Shown here: piece after piece, positions 33,704 to 42,678 of the stretch | Layout: each line of letters opens with the position of its first letter | Position numbering within the stretch: position 1 is the first letter of the stretch | From: Firm-04 sp045596625 | GTDB lineage: Bacteria; Bacillota; Clostridia; Oscillospirales; Ruminococcaceae | Reading direction: 5' to 3' | Assembly (NCBI GenBank): GCA_045596625.1 | Contig: JAZOCU010000030.1 | Span: 1 to 44,114, forward strand | Length of the DNA: 44,114 nucleotides | Position numbers and translations under genes: made by a program | The notes under the pieces: model-generated | Databases searched by the model: none | The model's input: only the letters and a program-made list of their open reading frames with translations | Told to the model about the DNA's origin: nothing

Positions 33704-35293
33704 TTACGATTCCTTCAATGCAGCGAAGGCGTGGTCAACAGTTTTCTGCTCACAAGGCTTGGTAAACAGGGAAACAATCGGAGTAACGATTATGGAGAGT
33801 ATCATCAGAACAGCGCCGGCGTTGATCGGAGATGCCAGATTCAGCGGCAGGGAAGCAGCCCAATTGACGATTGCGGAGCACTGCTGCGGGAAGAACGAGA
33901 AGATGAACATATGGGAAAGGGTAAGTGTGATGCCCATGCCAAAGCTGACCCATACAGCGGTTTTCGTGGTGCGCTTGCCATAAAGTCCCCAGATGAACGG
34001 ACCCAGGAAGGATCCGGAAAGAGCACCCCAGGAATAGCTCATCAGAGCAGAGATGGAAGCGTTCTTGTTCAGAGCGACAAGAACGGAGATCAGCAGAAAT
34101 ACGGCGATCAGGACACGCATGACGACGAACTCGTTTTTATCGCTCAGCTTACCCTTGCATGCGGGACGGATCAGATCATGTGCCATGGTTGTGGAGGAAG
34201 TGAGCACTAATGCGGACAATGTGGAGAGAGAAGCGCTCAGTACCAATACGACCACCAGACCGATCAGCAAGCTGGGAAGAGCGGCTTCCAGCATGGAAGG
34301 AACGATAGCGTCGAATTCCGGTTTGCCATTGGCGAGGAGCTTGATGATCGTTTTATCACCGTCTCCATCGGGATTCAGTGTGCAGAAGAGTCTGCCGAAG
34401 CCGCCGATAAAATAGCAGCCGCCGGAAACGATCAGACAGAAGATCGTGGAGATGATCATGCCACGGGTAATATCCTTTTCGTTGCGGATCGCATAGAACT
34501 TATGTACCATCTGAGGAAGTCCCCATGTGCCCAGTGAGGTGAGCAGGATGACACCGATCAAATTGATGGGATCAGGGCCGAGCAGAGAGGCAAGAGATCC
34601 TTGCGGCACAGAGCTGTCAGAAATTGCAGCGAGCTTATCAACTGCTTCGGACAAACCACCTTGATAATTTACAATGCAGCCGACAACACAGGAAATGCCG
34701 ATCAGCATGATGATACCTTGAATGAAATCGTTGATGGCAGTTGCAGAATAGCCGCCCAGTACGACATATACTGCACTGAGCAATGCCATGCATACGATCA
34801 TGATCTCATAGGCATGATCTGATTGGATGTTGAATGCCATGGCGAACAGACGGGAAAGTCCGTTGTAAACCGAGGCGGTATAAGGGATCAGGAACAGGAA
34901 AACAATCAGGGAAGCAGCGGTTTTTATTGCTTTGGAACCATAACGCTTTTCGAAGAAATCGGGCATGGTCTTCGCTTCCAGATGCTTGGTCATCAGGCGG
35001 GTTCGTTTACCGAGCACGGCCCATGCAAGGGTAGCACCGATCACAGCATTACCAACACCGATGAGTGCGGCGGAAATACCGTAGCTCCATCCAAATTGTC
35101 CTGCGTAACCTATGAATACGACGGCAGAAAAATATGCCGTACCAAATCCGAAAGCGGTCATCCACGGACCGATCTTATTACCGCCGAAAACAAAGTCATC
35201 CACACTGCGGGTTCGTTTGGAGGTGATGATGCCGATGGTCACCATCAGTGCCGCATAAACCAGCACGATCAATAGGGTAAAGACGTTCTCCAT
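33704..35293 (-). CDS. sodium:solute symporter (SSS family)
   Basis: Na+-coupled importer of the LeuT-fold SSS family (PutP/PanF/SglT relatives), 529 residues with about 13 helices. Family signatures: the N-terminal RTRSVDDFVFGGNKIGPWMTAFGFGTAYFSAVVFIGYAG, the unwound first-helix region, and GGYSATAINDFIQGIIMLIG; SASLSTLSALVLTSSTTMAHDL carries the Ser/Thr Na2-site pattern. The substrate cannot be assigned from sequence. Single-gene unit with its own promoter and terminator; the leader contains inverted repeats. Start follows AAAGGAG. Confidence 0.93.
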   Translation of the reverse strand: MENVFTLLIVLVYAALMVTIGIITSKRTRSVDDFVFGGNKIGPWMTAFGFGTAYFSAVVFIGYAGQFGWSYGISAALIGVGNAVIGATLAWAVLGKRTRLMTKHLEAKTMPDFFEKRYGSKAIKTAASLIVFLFLIPYTASVYNGLSRLFAMAFNIQSDHAYEIMIVCMALLSAVYVVLGGYSATAINDFIQGIIMLIGISCVVGCIVNYQGGLSEAVDKLAAISDSSVPQGSLASLLGPDPINLIGVILLTSLGTWGLPQMVHKFYAIRNEKDITRGMIISTIFCLIVSGGCYFIGGFGRLFCTLNPDGDGDKTIIKLLANGKPEFDAIVPSMLEAALPSLLIGLVVVLVLSASLSTLSALVLTSSTTMAHDLIRPACKGKLSDKNEFVVMRVLIAVFLLISVLVALNKNASISALMSYSWGALSGSFLGPFIWGLYGKRTTKTAVWVSFGMGITLTLSHMFIFSFFPQQCSAIVNWAASLPLNLASPINAGAVLMILSIIVTPIVSLFTKPCEQKTVDHAFAALKES

Positions 35294-35385
35294 GATAAGC
35301 TCCTTTATAAATAGTATAGATTGCTTTGCATATCACTTTAGCGGTGTGTAGTAGCAACACTGCAAAGCTTTAATGCGACAAAGTG

Positions 35386-35414
35386 ATTGTACCACATTTT
35401 ATCGCAGTTGTCAA
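35386..35414 (-). promoter_or_regulatory. promoter of the symporter gene
   Basis: Minus strand TTGACA (35409-35414), 17-bp spacer, TACAAT (35386-35391). The leader after it (35294-35379) contains ATCACTTT/AAAGTGAT and CTTTGCA/TGCAAAG inverted repeats. Confidence 0.82.
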
Positions 35415-35641
35415 GTGCTTTTTTGAAAAGCAACAAATCCGACAAAAAACGCTGTATTTACAGCAGGATTTCGTGTAAGTTAAACTCATAGTATTCTGTT
35501 GCGATTTTGCCTTTTCTTGCAAAAGCTTGTAAAATCATACTTATTATATACAAAATGTAAATCATGTAATTTTTTCGTTGGTCAAGATGCACAAAAACTT
35601 GCAACCATTTTTTTCACTTCCTACAAAGTTTTGGAATTCAC

Positions 35642-35670
35642 TTTACAAGCGCAAAAAGATGTATTATAAT
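35642..35670 (+). promoter_or_regulatory. promoter of the GH9 cellulase gene
   Basis: TTTACA (35642-35647), 17-bp spacer, TATAAT (35665-35670). It lies about 250 nt upstream of the start codon. The A/T-rich stretch between the two divergent promoters (35415-35641) has room for regulator sites, but I see no clear repeat there. Confidence 0.8.
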
Positions 35671-35676
35671 ATCGTT

Positions 35677-35919
35677 AGTGATAACTGCGTGATAGCTACG
35701 TGGAAATAACAGCGATAATATTACAATGAGTAATATTGAGCGAAGAAACTCGTCACGGGGAGTGCTTTGCGGTGCTTGGAAACTTCATACATACGTACTT
35801 TTCATCATGAACCAATGAGAAAAGGATATCATGCAGTGCGCTGTACGTTATCTTTCGGTATAATTTGAAGCTTGTACTGGCTTCGGTTATATAAACAAAA
35901 AATGGGAGGGTATTTACAC
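35677..35919 (+). promoter_or_regulatory. long 5' leader of the GH9 gene
   Basis: About 240 nt of untranslated leader, no convincing reading frame. It contains GTTA-GTGA-TAAC (35674-35685), a perfect 8-bp hairpin AATATTAC-AATGA-GTAATATT (35717-35737), and other short pairings around 35750-35800. I matched it to no riboswitch class that I know. The ribosome site GGGAGGG is 9 nt before the ATG. Confidence 0.5.
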
Positions 35920-38787
35920 ATGCTGAAAAAATCATTCGGCAAACGCGTAGCAAGCGGTATTGTGACAGCTACAATGCTGGCAAGCGCTTCTATCGCTGTC
36001 TTACCGGGCATGGCTATGACCGCATCTGCCGGCGAGCTGCTTGGTATGACTGACTTCGACGATGGCGTTGGCTTGCCTTGGCATACCTGCGTCACCCAGC
36101 CTGCACAGCTCGAATTCTCTATCAGTGGCGGTACTTACAACATTAAGATCATTGAGAACGGTGGTACTGATGTTGGCGGTGCATCTCGTTGGGATGCGCA
36201 GTTCCGTCACAGAAAGCTCAGAATTCGTTCCGGTGATGTTTATACCGTAAAGGCTGAGATCACTGCTGATGCTACCGGTTCCATCTACACTAAGATCGGT
36301 GACCTGAGCGGCAGCGTTGAGCTCTGGCACAATGGTATGGGCGACAACCAGGGCAGATTCGGCAACACTTTCGATTCCACTTGGGATCCGATTCCTGTTA
36401 CTGCAAATCAGACTCTGGTCATCGATTCCACCTTCACTTCTTCCGGTGAAATGGAAGTTGCTGAGTGGGCATTCCACTTCGGCGGCGCAGGTGAGCACCA
36501 GTCTACTGACTGTATGCCCAACGGTGCGACTCTGAAGTTTGACAACATGAGCTTGGTCAATGAGACCAGAGACGATGATGACTACAAGCCTCCGGCAGAA
36601 GTTCCGGAATATGGTGTGCACGGTAACCAGGTTGGTTACTACACCAATCTGAACAAGAAGGCAACTTATCATGCTGCCTCCAGCTTCAGCAATCAGAAGG
36701 TTTCCATTATCGATGCCAACAGCGGCAAGGAAGTTTACTCCGGTACCGCTAAGGGCGGCAGCACACTGGATAAGGATTCCGGTTTCTACACTGCTGTTTT
36801 CGATTTCTCTGACTTTACCACACCCGGTACCTACTACTTCGCAACCAGTGGTACCACTCGTGATTCTTATGATTTCGTGATCGGCGATGATATTTATGAA
36901 GGCGTTCTGACCAATGCTGTCAACTACTTCTATCAGAACCGTTCCGGTATCGCAAAGGATACTGCATACATCACCTCTACCGGTGAGAATGCGTCTAAGG
37001 ACATTCTGGCTGATAAGGCAGGTCATAACCCTGATACTGCATACATCCAGAACGCATGGATCAAGGCTTACAAGAACGACGGTTCCGACGTTCAGAAGTC
37101 TAACGGTCAGATCACCGCTACCGGCGGTTGGTATGATGCCGGTGACCACGGTAAGTACGTTGTTAACGGCGGTATCGCTGTCTGGACTCTCCAGAATATG
37201 TACGAGTGGTCTCTCAACGAGAACAATAACACCTCTGCCGACAAGTTCGCAGACAAGTCCGGTGTTGTCGTAGTTCCTGAAGCAGGCAACGGCGCTCCTG
37301 ATATTCTCGACGAGTGTAAGGTTGAGTTGGATTGGTTCTACGATATGCTCGTTCCTTCCAGCTATTCCATGACTTATGACACTTCTATGTGCGGTGGTAA
37401 GGATACCAAGAAGTACACCGACATGGTATTCCATAAGCTGCATGACTCCAAGTGGACCGGTCTTGCCGTTCACGCTTGGGACTACATGGATAGCAAGGAC
37501 TGGGCCGGTATTACTCGTATTGTAAAGCCTCCGTCCACTGCTGCAACTCTGAACGTAGCTGCTTCCGCTGCACAGGCATCTCGTCTGTGGGAAGATTATG
37601 ATGCTGCTTACGCTAAAGAATGTCTTGAAATGGCAGAGAGAACCTATACAGCTGCAAAGGCAAATCCTGAGCTGTATGCTCCTCTGGATCAGGCAATCGG
37701 CGGCGGCGCTTACGGCGATAACAATGTTGCTGATGACTTCTACTGGGCAGCTTGCGAGCTGTATATCACTACCGGCGATTCCAAGTACCTGACTGATCTT
37801 GAGTCCTACAAGGAAGCATATCAGCTGGTTTACAGCCTCGATGGCGGTGAGAACAGCGGTTCCTTCACCTCTTTCAACTGGGGTAACACTGCTGGTCTGG
37901 GCACTCTGTCCCTGTACCTGAACTCCGATAAGGTAGCATCCAAGGCTGCTGCTATTAGCGATTCCATCGTTGCTGCTGCTGACGCATATGTTGCTAAGGA
38001 AGCAGAGCAGGGCTTCGGTATTCCTTACAAGGGCACTGCATTTGAAGATCCGATCAACCTCGGACCTGGCGTTGTTGTTGAAGGCTATGAGTGGGGTTCC
38101 AACTCCATGGTTGTAAACAATGCGATCGTTATGGCATATGCTTACAGCGCTACCGGCGATGCTAAGTATCTGAACGGTGCTTCTGAAGCTATGGACTACA
38201 TCTTTGGCCGTAACGCTATGGACTTCTCCTATGTTACCGGTTACGGTACTTACCACTGCATCAATCCTCACCACAGATTCTGGAGCCATGAGCTCGATTC
38301 CGCATTCCCGTATGCACCTGCCGGTGTTATGTCCGGTGGCCCGAATGCTGGTATGCAGGATCCCTACGTTGCTGGTGCAGGTTATGTTCGCGGTAAGGTT
38401 GCATCTCAGCTCTGCTACGTTGACTCTATCGAGGCTTGGTCTGTAAACGAGGTTACCATCAACTGGAACTCTCCGTTTGCATGGATCATGAGCTTCCTGG
38501 AGGACGAGGCAAATGCTGAGCTTGATCCTCCCGGTCCCGGTACTGATCCTGATCCTGATCCCGAGGCTAGCCTCTACGGCGACGTTAACTGCGATGGCGT
38601 TGTTAAGATTGATGACGTTGTTCTGCTGAACCGTTACGTTGCTGAAGATACTACCATTAATGTTACTGCACAGGGCGTTCTGAATGCTGACTGCGCATAC
38701 ACTGGTAAGATCGATTCCGATGACAGTACTGCTATCCTGCAGTATCTGGCTGGTCTCCTTACTCTGGGTGAGCTGGGTCCCCAGTAA
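35920..38787 (+). CDS. secreted GH9 endoglucanase with CBM4, Ig-like domain and dockerin
   Basis: Cellulosomal cellulase, 955 residues. Order: signal peptide (about 1-37, ending TASAG); CBM4-like module (41-215); CelD-type Ig-like domain (about 228-320, YGVHGNQVGYYTNLNKKATY); GH9 (alpha/alpha)6 catalytic domain (about 325-865) with GGWYDAGDHGKYV (Asp406/Asp409), NPHHRFWSH and the acid Glu844 in SVNEVTINWNSPFAW; a PGPGTDPDPDPE linker; and a type I dockerin (885-951) with two calcium repeats, GDVNCDGVVKIDD and NADCAYTGKIDSDD. This is the CBM4-Ig-GH9 architecture of exo/endo-acting cellulosomal enzymes. Strong codon bias (GGT, GTT, AAG) suggests high expression. The ATG at 35920 has GGGAGGG upstream. 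Confidence 0.96.
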   Translation: MLKKSFGKRVASGIVTATMLASASIAVLPGMAMTASAGELLGMTDFDDGVGLPWHTCVTQPAQLEFSISGGTYNIKIIENGGTDVGGASRWDAQFRHRKLRIRSGDVYTVKAEITADATGSIYTKIGDLSGSVELWHNGMGDNQGRFGNTFDSTWDPIPVTANQTLVIDSTFTSSGEMEVAEWAFHFGGAGEHQSTDCMPNGATLKFDNMSLVNETRDDDDYKPPAEVPEYGVHGNQVGYYTNLNKKATYHAASSFSNQKVSIIDANSGKEVYSGTAKGGSTLDKDSGFYTAVFDFSDFTTPGTYYFATSGTTRDSYDFVIGDDIYEGVLTNAVNYFYQNRSGIAKDTAYITSTGENASKDILADKAGHNPDTAYIQNAWIKAYKNDGSDVQKSNGQITATGGWYDAGDHGKYVVNGGIAVWTLQNMYEWSLNENNNTSADKFADKSGVVVVPEAGNGAPDILDECKVELDWFYDMLVPSSYSMTYDTSMCGGKDTKKYTDMVFHKLHDSKWTGLAVHAWDYMDSKDWAGITRIVKPPSTAATLNVAASAAQASRLWEDYDAAYAKECLEMAERTYTAAKANPELYAPLDQAIGGGAYGDNNVADDFYWAACELYITTGDSKYLTDLESYKEAYQLVYSLDGGENSGSFTSFNWGNTAGLGTLSLYLNSDKVASKAAAISDSIVAAADAYVAKEAEQGFGIPYKGTAFEDPINLGPGVVVEGYEWGSNSMVVNNAIVMAYAYSATGDAKYLNGASEAMDYIFGRNAMDFSYVTGYGTYHCINPHHRFWSHELDSAFPYAPAGVMSGGPNAGMQDPYVAGAGYVRGKVASQLCYVDSIEAWSVNEVTINWNSPFAWIMSFLEDEANAELDPPGPGTDPDPDPEASLYGDVNCDGVVKIDDVVLLNRYVAEDTTINVTAQGVLNADCAYTGKIDSDDSTAILQYLAGLLTLGELGPQ

Positions 38788-38798
38788 TTTCCACAAAT

Positions 38799-38837
38799 AA
38801 AAATAGTTGGTCTCTTCGGAGACCAACTATTTTTTTC
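38799..38837 (+). terminator. Rho-independent terminator after the GH9 gene
   Basis: AAATAGTTGGTCTC-TTCG-GAGACCAACTATTT, a perfect 14-bp stem with a UUCG tetraloop, followed by T-rich sequence; 13 nt after the stop. Confidence 0.97.
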
Positions 38838-38891
38838 TTTTAAAAACGATGGTATATATAAGAATCGTTGCGATCTTGTGTTTGGATGTCG

Positions 38892-38920
38892 TTGACATTT
38901 CCTTGCGGGTGTGCTATCAT
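38892..38920 (+). promoter_or_regulatory. promoter of the isochorismatase-like gene
   Basis: TTGACA (38892-38897), 17-bp spacer, TATCAT (38915-38920), 53 nt before the start. Confidence 0.82.
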
Positions 38921-38973
38921 TATTTTGTATTTGTTGAAACTCGTATTGTTATTACTATGGAGGAATAGTGGAC

Positions 38974-39486
38974 ATGAAAACTGCACTGATTGTAATTGAT
39001 ATGCAAAACGATTATCTTTATGAGAAGAGAAAAGATATCTTCGCTTACAATACAGCGGAACTCACCACCACAGTCAATGCGCTGATCCATCAATACGCCG
39101 AAAACGACTGTGACATTATATATATCCGTCACATTATTCAGAATTTGCCTACCAACCGCCTGCTCTTTGGTTATTCCATTGCAGGAACAGAAGGCGCTGA
39201 ACTGTTTAGCGGATTGGATGTCGTTTCAGAATACTGTTTTGATAAACTTGTTGGCGATGCGCTTTCCAATAAAAAATTGCGTGAGCTTATACAGCAAAAT
39301 GGATATGAAATGTTGCATCTGTGTGGTTTGGACGAATATGGCTGTGTGACTGCTACTGCACTCGGAGCCGCAAGACGAGGGATAAAGGCAGCGATCATCC
39401 GCAAAGGTACAGCCACAGTGTTTCCGGAAAAGAAAGCGTCCAAAGTGCAAGCGAAGCAGAATAAAGCGGGAATCAAGTATATTTGA
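38974..39486 (+). CDS. isochorismatase-like cysteine hydrolase
   Basis: Alpha/beta hydrolase of the isochorismatase/nicotinamidase superfamily, 170 residues. The Asp-Lys-Cys triad is visible: Asp9 in LIVIDMQNDY, Lys91 in CFDKLVGDAL, Cys124 in GLDEYGCVTATAL. The substrate is unknown (amide hydrolysis of nicotinamide, ureido compounds or similar). The nicotinamidase zinc triad is not evident, so nicotinamidase is unlikely. The ATG at 38974 has GGAGGA 9 nt upstream; the in-frame GTG at 38968 is too near. It is a single gene with its own promoter and a shared bidirectional terminator. Confidence 0.9.
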   Translation: MKTALIVIDMQNDYLYEKRKDIFAYNTAELTTTVNALIHQYAENDCDIIYIRHIIQNLPTNRLLFGYSIAGTEGAELFSGLDVVSEYCFDKLVGDALSNKKLRELIQQNGYEMLHLCGLDEYGCVTATALGAARRGIKAAIIRKGTATVFPEKKASKVQAKQNKAGIKYI

Positions 39487-39510
39487 ATTCTGATTTGTCG
39501 TTATGACGCC

Positions 39511-39545
39511 AAAAACCTGAGAAGGAAAAGTCTTCTCAGGTTTTT
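39511..39545. terminator. bidirectional terminator
   Basis: AAAAACCTGAGAAG / CTTCTCAGGTTTTT with a 7-nt loop and T-runs on both strands. It serves the isochorismatase-like gene on the plus strand and the lipoprotein gene (stop at 39570) on the minus strand. Confidence 0.93.
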
Positions 39546-39569
39546 CTGATATATTGCCATTTTACATGA

Positions 39570-40196
39570 TTATTCGCTTGTTCCTGTTGTGGCAGTTGAT
39601 TCCGTGGCGGAAGTTTCGCTGCTTTCAGCAGTACCTGTGACAGCACTCTCACCGGTGCTGTTTGGGTGATAATCGCTGAATTGAATATCTAAAGGCTGAT
39701 TGGGAATGGAAAAAGAGGCAAGCGTGCCATCCTGCTGGAACGTTAATGTGTAATTGCCACCCTCGGTTTCGCCGCTGACAGTCCATGTACCGTCATCATT
39801 TTTGGTACATGGAATCGACTCTTCCTCTGCGATCGCATCCAATACGTCAATGAGTAATACCAGCATAGATTTAGCCGGCAAGGCCGTTTTGGGAATCGTA
39901 AAAGATAGTCCTTTATAGCTCGCACTGACCGCATCGCCTTCAAAACTGAGGATCACACCGGCAAGTGCGGATGGCTCAGAAAATGCAGCATCCCAGTTTT
40001 CGTCGCCATAACGCGTTAAAAGCAGTTTCGCTTCATTGTCATCTTGATAGGTCATCTCTGCCTGTACTGAATATGCGTCATCCAGTTTCGGAGAGAATGG
40101 CGTTTCTGCAGCGGCTGATCCACAGCCGGAAAGCAGCAGCATACTCAGCGGCATGGCATAAAGCAGGACATTCTTCATAAAAACAATGGGCTTCAT
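39570..40196 (-). CDS. secreted lipoprotein of unknown function
   Basis: 208 residues. The N-terminus is a lipoprotein signal: basic residues, a hydrophobic core and the lipobox LLLSGCGS (Cys near residue 26). The mature part is soluble and predicted beta-rich with DDAYSVQAEMTYQDDNEAKLLLTRYGDENWDAAF, and ends in a Ser/Thr/Glu-rich tail (TGTAESSETSATEST), a pattern like other clostridial export tails. I recognise no domain. The ATG at 40196 has GGAGGT 8 nt upstream; longer in-frame starts lack one. Probably last gene of the unit with the NAD(P)HX repair enzyme. Confidence 0.83.
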   Translation of the reverse strand: MKPIVFMKNVLLYAMPLSMLLLSGCGSAAAETPFSPKLDDAYSVQAEMTYQDDNEAKLLLTRYGDENWDAAFSEPSALAGVILSFEGDAVSASYKGLSFTIPKTALPAKSMLVLLIDVLDAIAEEESIPCTKNDDGTWTVSGETEGGNYTLTFQQDGTLASFSIPNQPLDIQFSDYHPNSTGESAVTGTAESSETSATESTATTGTSE

Positions 40197-40272
40197 CAAA
40201 GCAACCTCCAAAGATAAATTTGCATTCGACGACCGTTGTTTTTTATGAGGAATGTCCTCTTCTTTTTGATTA

Positions 40273-41793
40273 TCAGTCTGATGTTTGCTCCATCTGAGCA
40301 AATATTTTCGGCAGCTGTCGGATGATATCACGAGGCAGCATCGCACGTCGGGAGAAGGCTTTGGCGGCTACATCGCCTGCTAATCCATGGAGATAGACTG
40401 CGATACGAGCGGAGGATTCTCCATCAATGCCCTGTGCGATCAGACTACCGATCATACCGGCAAGTACATCACCGCTTCCGCCCTTGCTCATGCCGGAATT
40501 GCCTGTTGTATTGATATAGGCGCGATTTTTCGTGGCAATAATGGTTCCGGCGCCTTTGAGCACCACTGTAATATCGTACTTCTGGGCAAGGGATCTGGCG
40601 CTATCCAATCGATTTTTCTGTACTTCTTCGATAGAGCAGTCAAGCAGACGACTCATTTCGCCCGGATGCGGTGTGATAATGATAGGAGCCTTTGCCTTCT
40701 GTAATATATCTATGCAGGATGCGATGACATTTAGACCATCTGCATCCAAAATAATGGGACATTCCAATTGTGAAATCAACCTGCAAACCAGATTTCTGAC
40801 AGATTCCGATTGTCCCAGACCGCAGCCGATCAAAACTGCAGTGCATTGTTTGGCATAATCCAGCAAAGTCGGCAACGCATCTTCCGTCAGCAATCCTGCT
40901 TCATCGTGCTTCAGCGGCAGGATCATGGCTTCGGGCGCATTGGCCACCATTAGGTGACAAGCATCCGGCACGGATGCCAGACAAATCGTGCCGACACCAC
41001 AGCGTATTGCGGCATTGCCTGCCAGCAAGGCTGCGCCGGGCATTCTGGTTGAGCCTGCGATACAGAGCAGTCTGCCGAACATCCCTTTCTGACTATGGAG
41101 TGGTCTTTTGGGCAGTAGATCATGGACATCACGTTCGGCAAGCATATACATCTGATAATCCATCTGTTCGAAGATCTGCTCCGGAATACCCATATCGATC
41201 AGTACGATATCGCCGCAGTGGGCCAGAAGGGGTTCTTGCATCATGCCATATTTTCCGGCAGCAAAGGTAACGGTATAATCACAGTGAATGGTACCGGGAG
41301 AAGCTTCACCTGTCAGGCCGTTTCCGCCGCTGGGGATATCCACCGCGACACAGAGCTTCTGTTCAGCCAGCGCAAACAGCCGCTGCAGCTGAGGGCTCAG
41401 AGTGTCGTGAAAGCCGGTGCCGAACACGCCATCCACAATGAGCTGTGCATCCTGCACGGCCTGTTCGATCTGTCGGAAATCTGTTAAGATACGCATGCCG
41501 GTAAGCCGTTTGAATTTTGCATAAGCGAGACGTGTTTTTGTGACGCCGCTTACCATACAGATTGTGATCTGGAATTGTGAAGCAAGGATCTGTGCTGCCA
41601 CGAAGCAATCGCCGGCATTATTGCCGCTGCCGCACAAAAAAAGGATTTCTTTGAGCTGATTCCGCGAGGCGAAATCACTCAAAAAGCTGGAAAGACCTTG
41701 GCCGGCACGTTCCATCATTGTATCATATGAGAGTCCTCGACGGTCGGCTTCTTCTTCGATTTTTCGCATGATATCGGGTGTTACAAGTCGCAT
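40273..41793 (-). CDS. nnr: bifunctional NAD(P)H-hydrate epimerase / dehydratase
   Basis: Repairs hydrated NAD(P)H: the N-terminal epimerase domain (YjeF_N, about 1-215) interconverts R and S hydrates and the C-terminal ADP/ATP-dependent dehydratase (about 225-506) restores NAD(P)H. Visible: LFLCGSGNNAGDCFVAA (epimerase loop, usually NNGGDG), VDGVFGTGF, AVDIPSG; then MFGRLLCIAGSTRMPGAALL, ITPHPGEMSRLL and SKGGSGDVLAGMIG. The epimerase loop reads NNAGDC, a deviation from the usual glycines that could affect that half. 506 residues is normal for the fusion. The ATG at 41793 follows AAAGGAG. It lies 51 nt after the membrane protein gene. Confidence 0.93.
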   Translation of the reverse strand: MRLVTPDIMRKIEEEADRRGLSYDTMMERAGQGLSSFLSDFASRNQLKEILFLCGSGNNAGDCFVAAQILASQFQITICMVSGVTKTRLAYAKFKRLTGMRILTDFRQIEQAVQDAQLIVDGVFGTGFHDTLSPQLQRLFALAEQKLCVAVDIPSGGNGLTGEASPGTIHCDYTVTFAAGKYGMMQEPLLAHCGDIVLIDMGIPEQIFEQMDYQMYMLAERDVHDLLPKRPLHSQKGMFGRLLCIAGSTRMPGAALLAGNAAIRCGVGTICLASVPDACHLMVANAPEAMILPLKHDEAGLLTEDALPTLLDYAKQCTAVLIGCGLGQSESVRNLVCRLISQLECPIILDADGLNVIASCIDILQKAKAPIIITPHPGEMSRLLDCSIEEVQKNRLDSARSLAQKYDITVVLKGAGTIIATKNRAYINTTGNSGMSKGGSGDVLAGMIGSLIAQGIDGESSARIAVYLHGLAGDVAAKAFSRRAMLPRDIIRQLPKIFAQMEQTSD

Positions 41794-41844
41794 AACGTGC
41801 TCCTTTCCCATAAATGGCAATGGAATGCTTGATTGAATGGTGGA

Positions 41845-42372
41845 TTATGATACTATTTCTGCGGATTGATACCGAAATCGCAGGGTACGCGGCAAGTGAT
41901 CGGAACAATATTGCAGGCAGCGCTCAGTCGGTGTAAAAAGCAGCCGTACTTCACCGTGAGAGTCGTGTGTCAGCTGCATAAAATAGGCTTCCTCATCTTG
42001 TCGGCGGCACGCCAATACCAAAGTGACATGATCCTGCAGTGGTTCGGCTTCAGAGAGCTTTCCGAATGCAGTGACACGATTGAGAGAAACTGTGATCATC
42101 GGTTTGCGCTTGCGTTCCGCGATAATTTTTGTGATCGCCAGTTCGTCATCGCTGAAAACATATTCATATTCTACTTGCTCATTGGTATAAAGATACCATG
42201 TGCCGAAGGCAAATCCGAGAGAAAACAGCAGCAGGATCAGAAACCCGGTGAATAAGGCGATGACAGCTGCTGCCAGCGTGAGAAAGCAGCCTCCTACGAG
42301 GATCAGCATTGTCTTGGAATTCGATTCCGATTCACGTTTGACCAGTGCTTCGCAGTAATGGGGGTTAAGCAT
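41845..42372 (-). CDS. small membrane protein of unknown function
   Basis: 175 residues. Two hydrophobic helices close together (about 22-61, MLILVGGCFLTLAAAVIALF and FLILLLFSLGFAFGTWYLY), then a soluble domain starting YEYVFSDDELAITKI, a pattern I associate with a clostridial family of unknown function (possibly the DUF6106 group, from memory, unverified). It is the first gene of a minus-strand unit ending in the lipoprotein. It has its own promoter. Confidence 0.72.
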   Translation of the reverse strand: MLNPHYCEALVKRESESNSKTMLILVGGCFLTLAAAVIALFTGFLILLLFSLGFAFGTWYLYTNEQVEYEYVFSDDELAITKIIAERKRKPMITVSLNRVTAFGKLSEAEPLQDHVTLVLACRRQDEEAYFMQLTHDSHGEVRLLFTPTERCLQYCSDHLPRTLRFRYQSAEIVS

Positions 42373-42450
42373 GAAATCATCCTTTGCTTTGCAGATTTGA
42401 TTCGGAGTTTGTGTGAGTTTGCATCATGAGAACACAATCCGTTCCTGTAT

Positions 42451-42479
42451 ATAATACCATATTTTTTTCTTTATGTCAA
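42451..42479 (-). promoter_or_regulatory. promoter of the membrane protein - nnr - lipoprotein unit
   Basis: Minus strand TTGACA (42474-42479), 17-bp spacer, TATTAT (42451-42456), 79 nt before the start. The remaining intergenic stretch to 42605 holds nothing I can name. Confidence 0.82.
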
Positions 42480-42605
42480 TCATAAACTAGTGAATATTTC
42501 TCGCTGCTTTCGGCAGAGGTTTTCGCGTTTTGCAGCGATAACACGTCGTTTTGAAAGAAATTCGTCTTATTGCACAATTAGGCATAAAAAAGTTAGGATA
42601 GCATA

Positions 42606-42634
42606 TTGAAAAATGCAGCGATTATTGGTATACT
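42606..42634 (+). promoter_or_regulatory. promoter of the PL10 gene
   Basis: TTGAAA (42606-42611), 17-bp spacer, TATACT (42629-42634). A small hairpin ATGGCA-GGATAT-TGCCAT (42643-42660) lies between the predicted start site and the AAAAGGGG ribosome site. Confidence 0.78.
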
Positions 42635-42678
42635 AATGGAAAATGGCAGGATATTGCCATAATAAAAGGGGAATGATT

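Noticed and set aside
35671..35919. known riboswitch (cyclic-di-GMP, SAM, TPP, cobalamin) in the GH9 leader
   Set aside because: I compared the sequence with consensus motifs I remember and found none of the conserved cores.
36001..38826. a 941-codon open frame antisense to the GH9 gene
   Set aside because: It lies wholly opposite a gene with clear domains and strong codon bias, which removes stops in this antisense frame. Its protein is low-complexity Ile/Ser/Thr/Val-rich with no recognisable motif.
38974..39486. nicotinamidase
   Set aside because: The Asp-Lys-Cys triad is present, but the zinc-binding Asp-x-His...His pattern of nicotinamidases is not evident.
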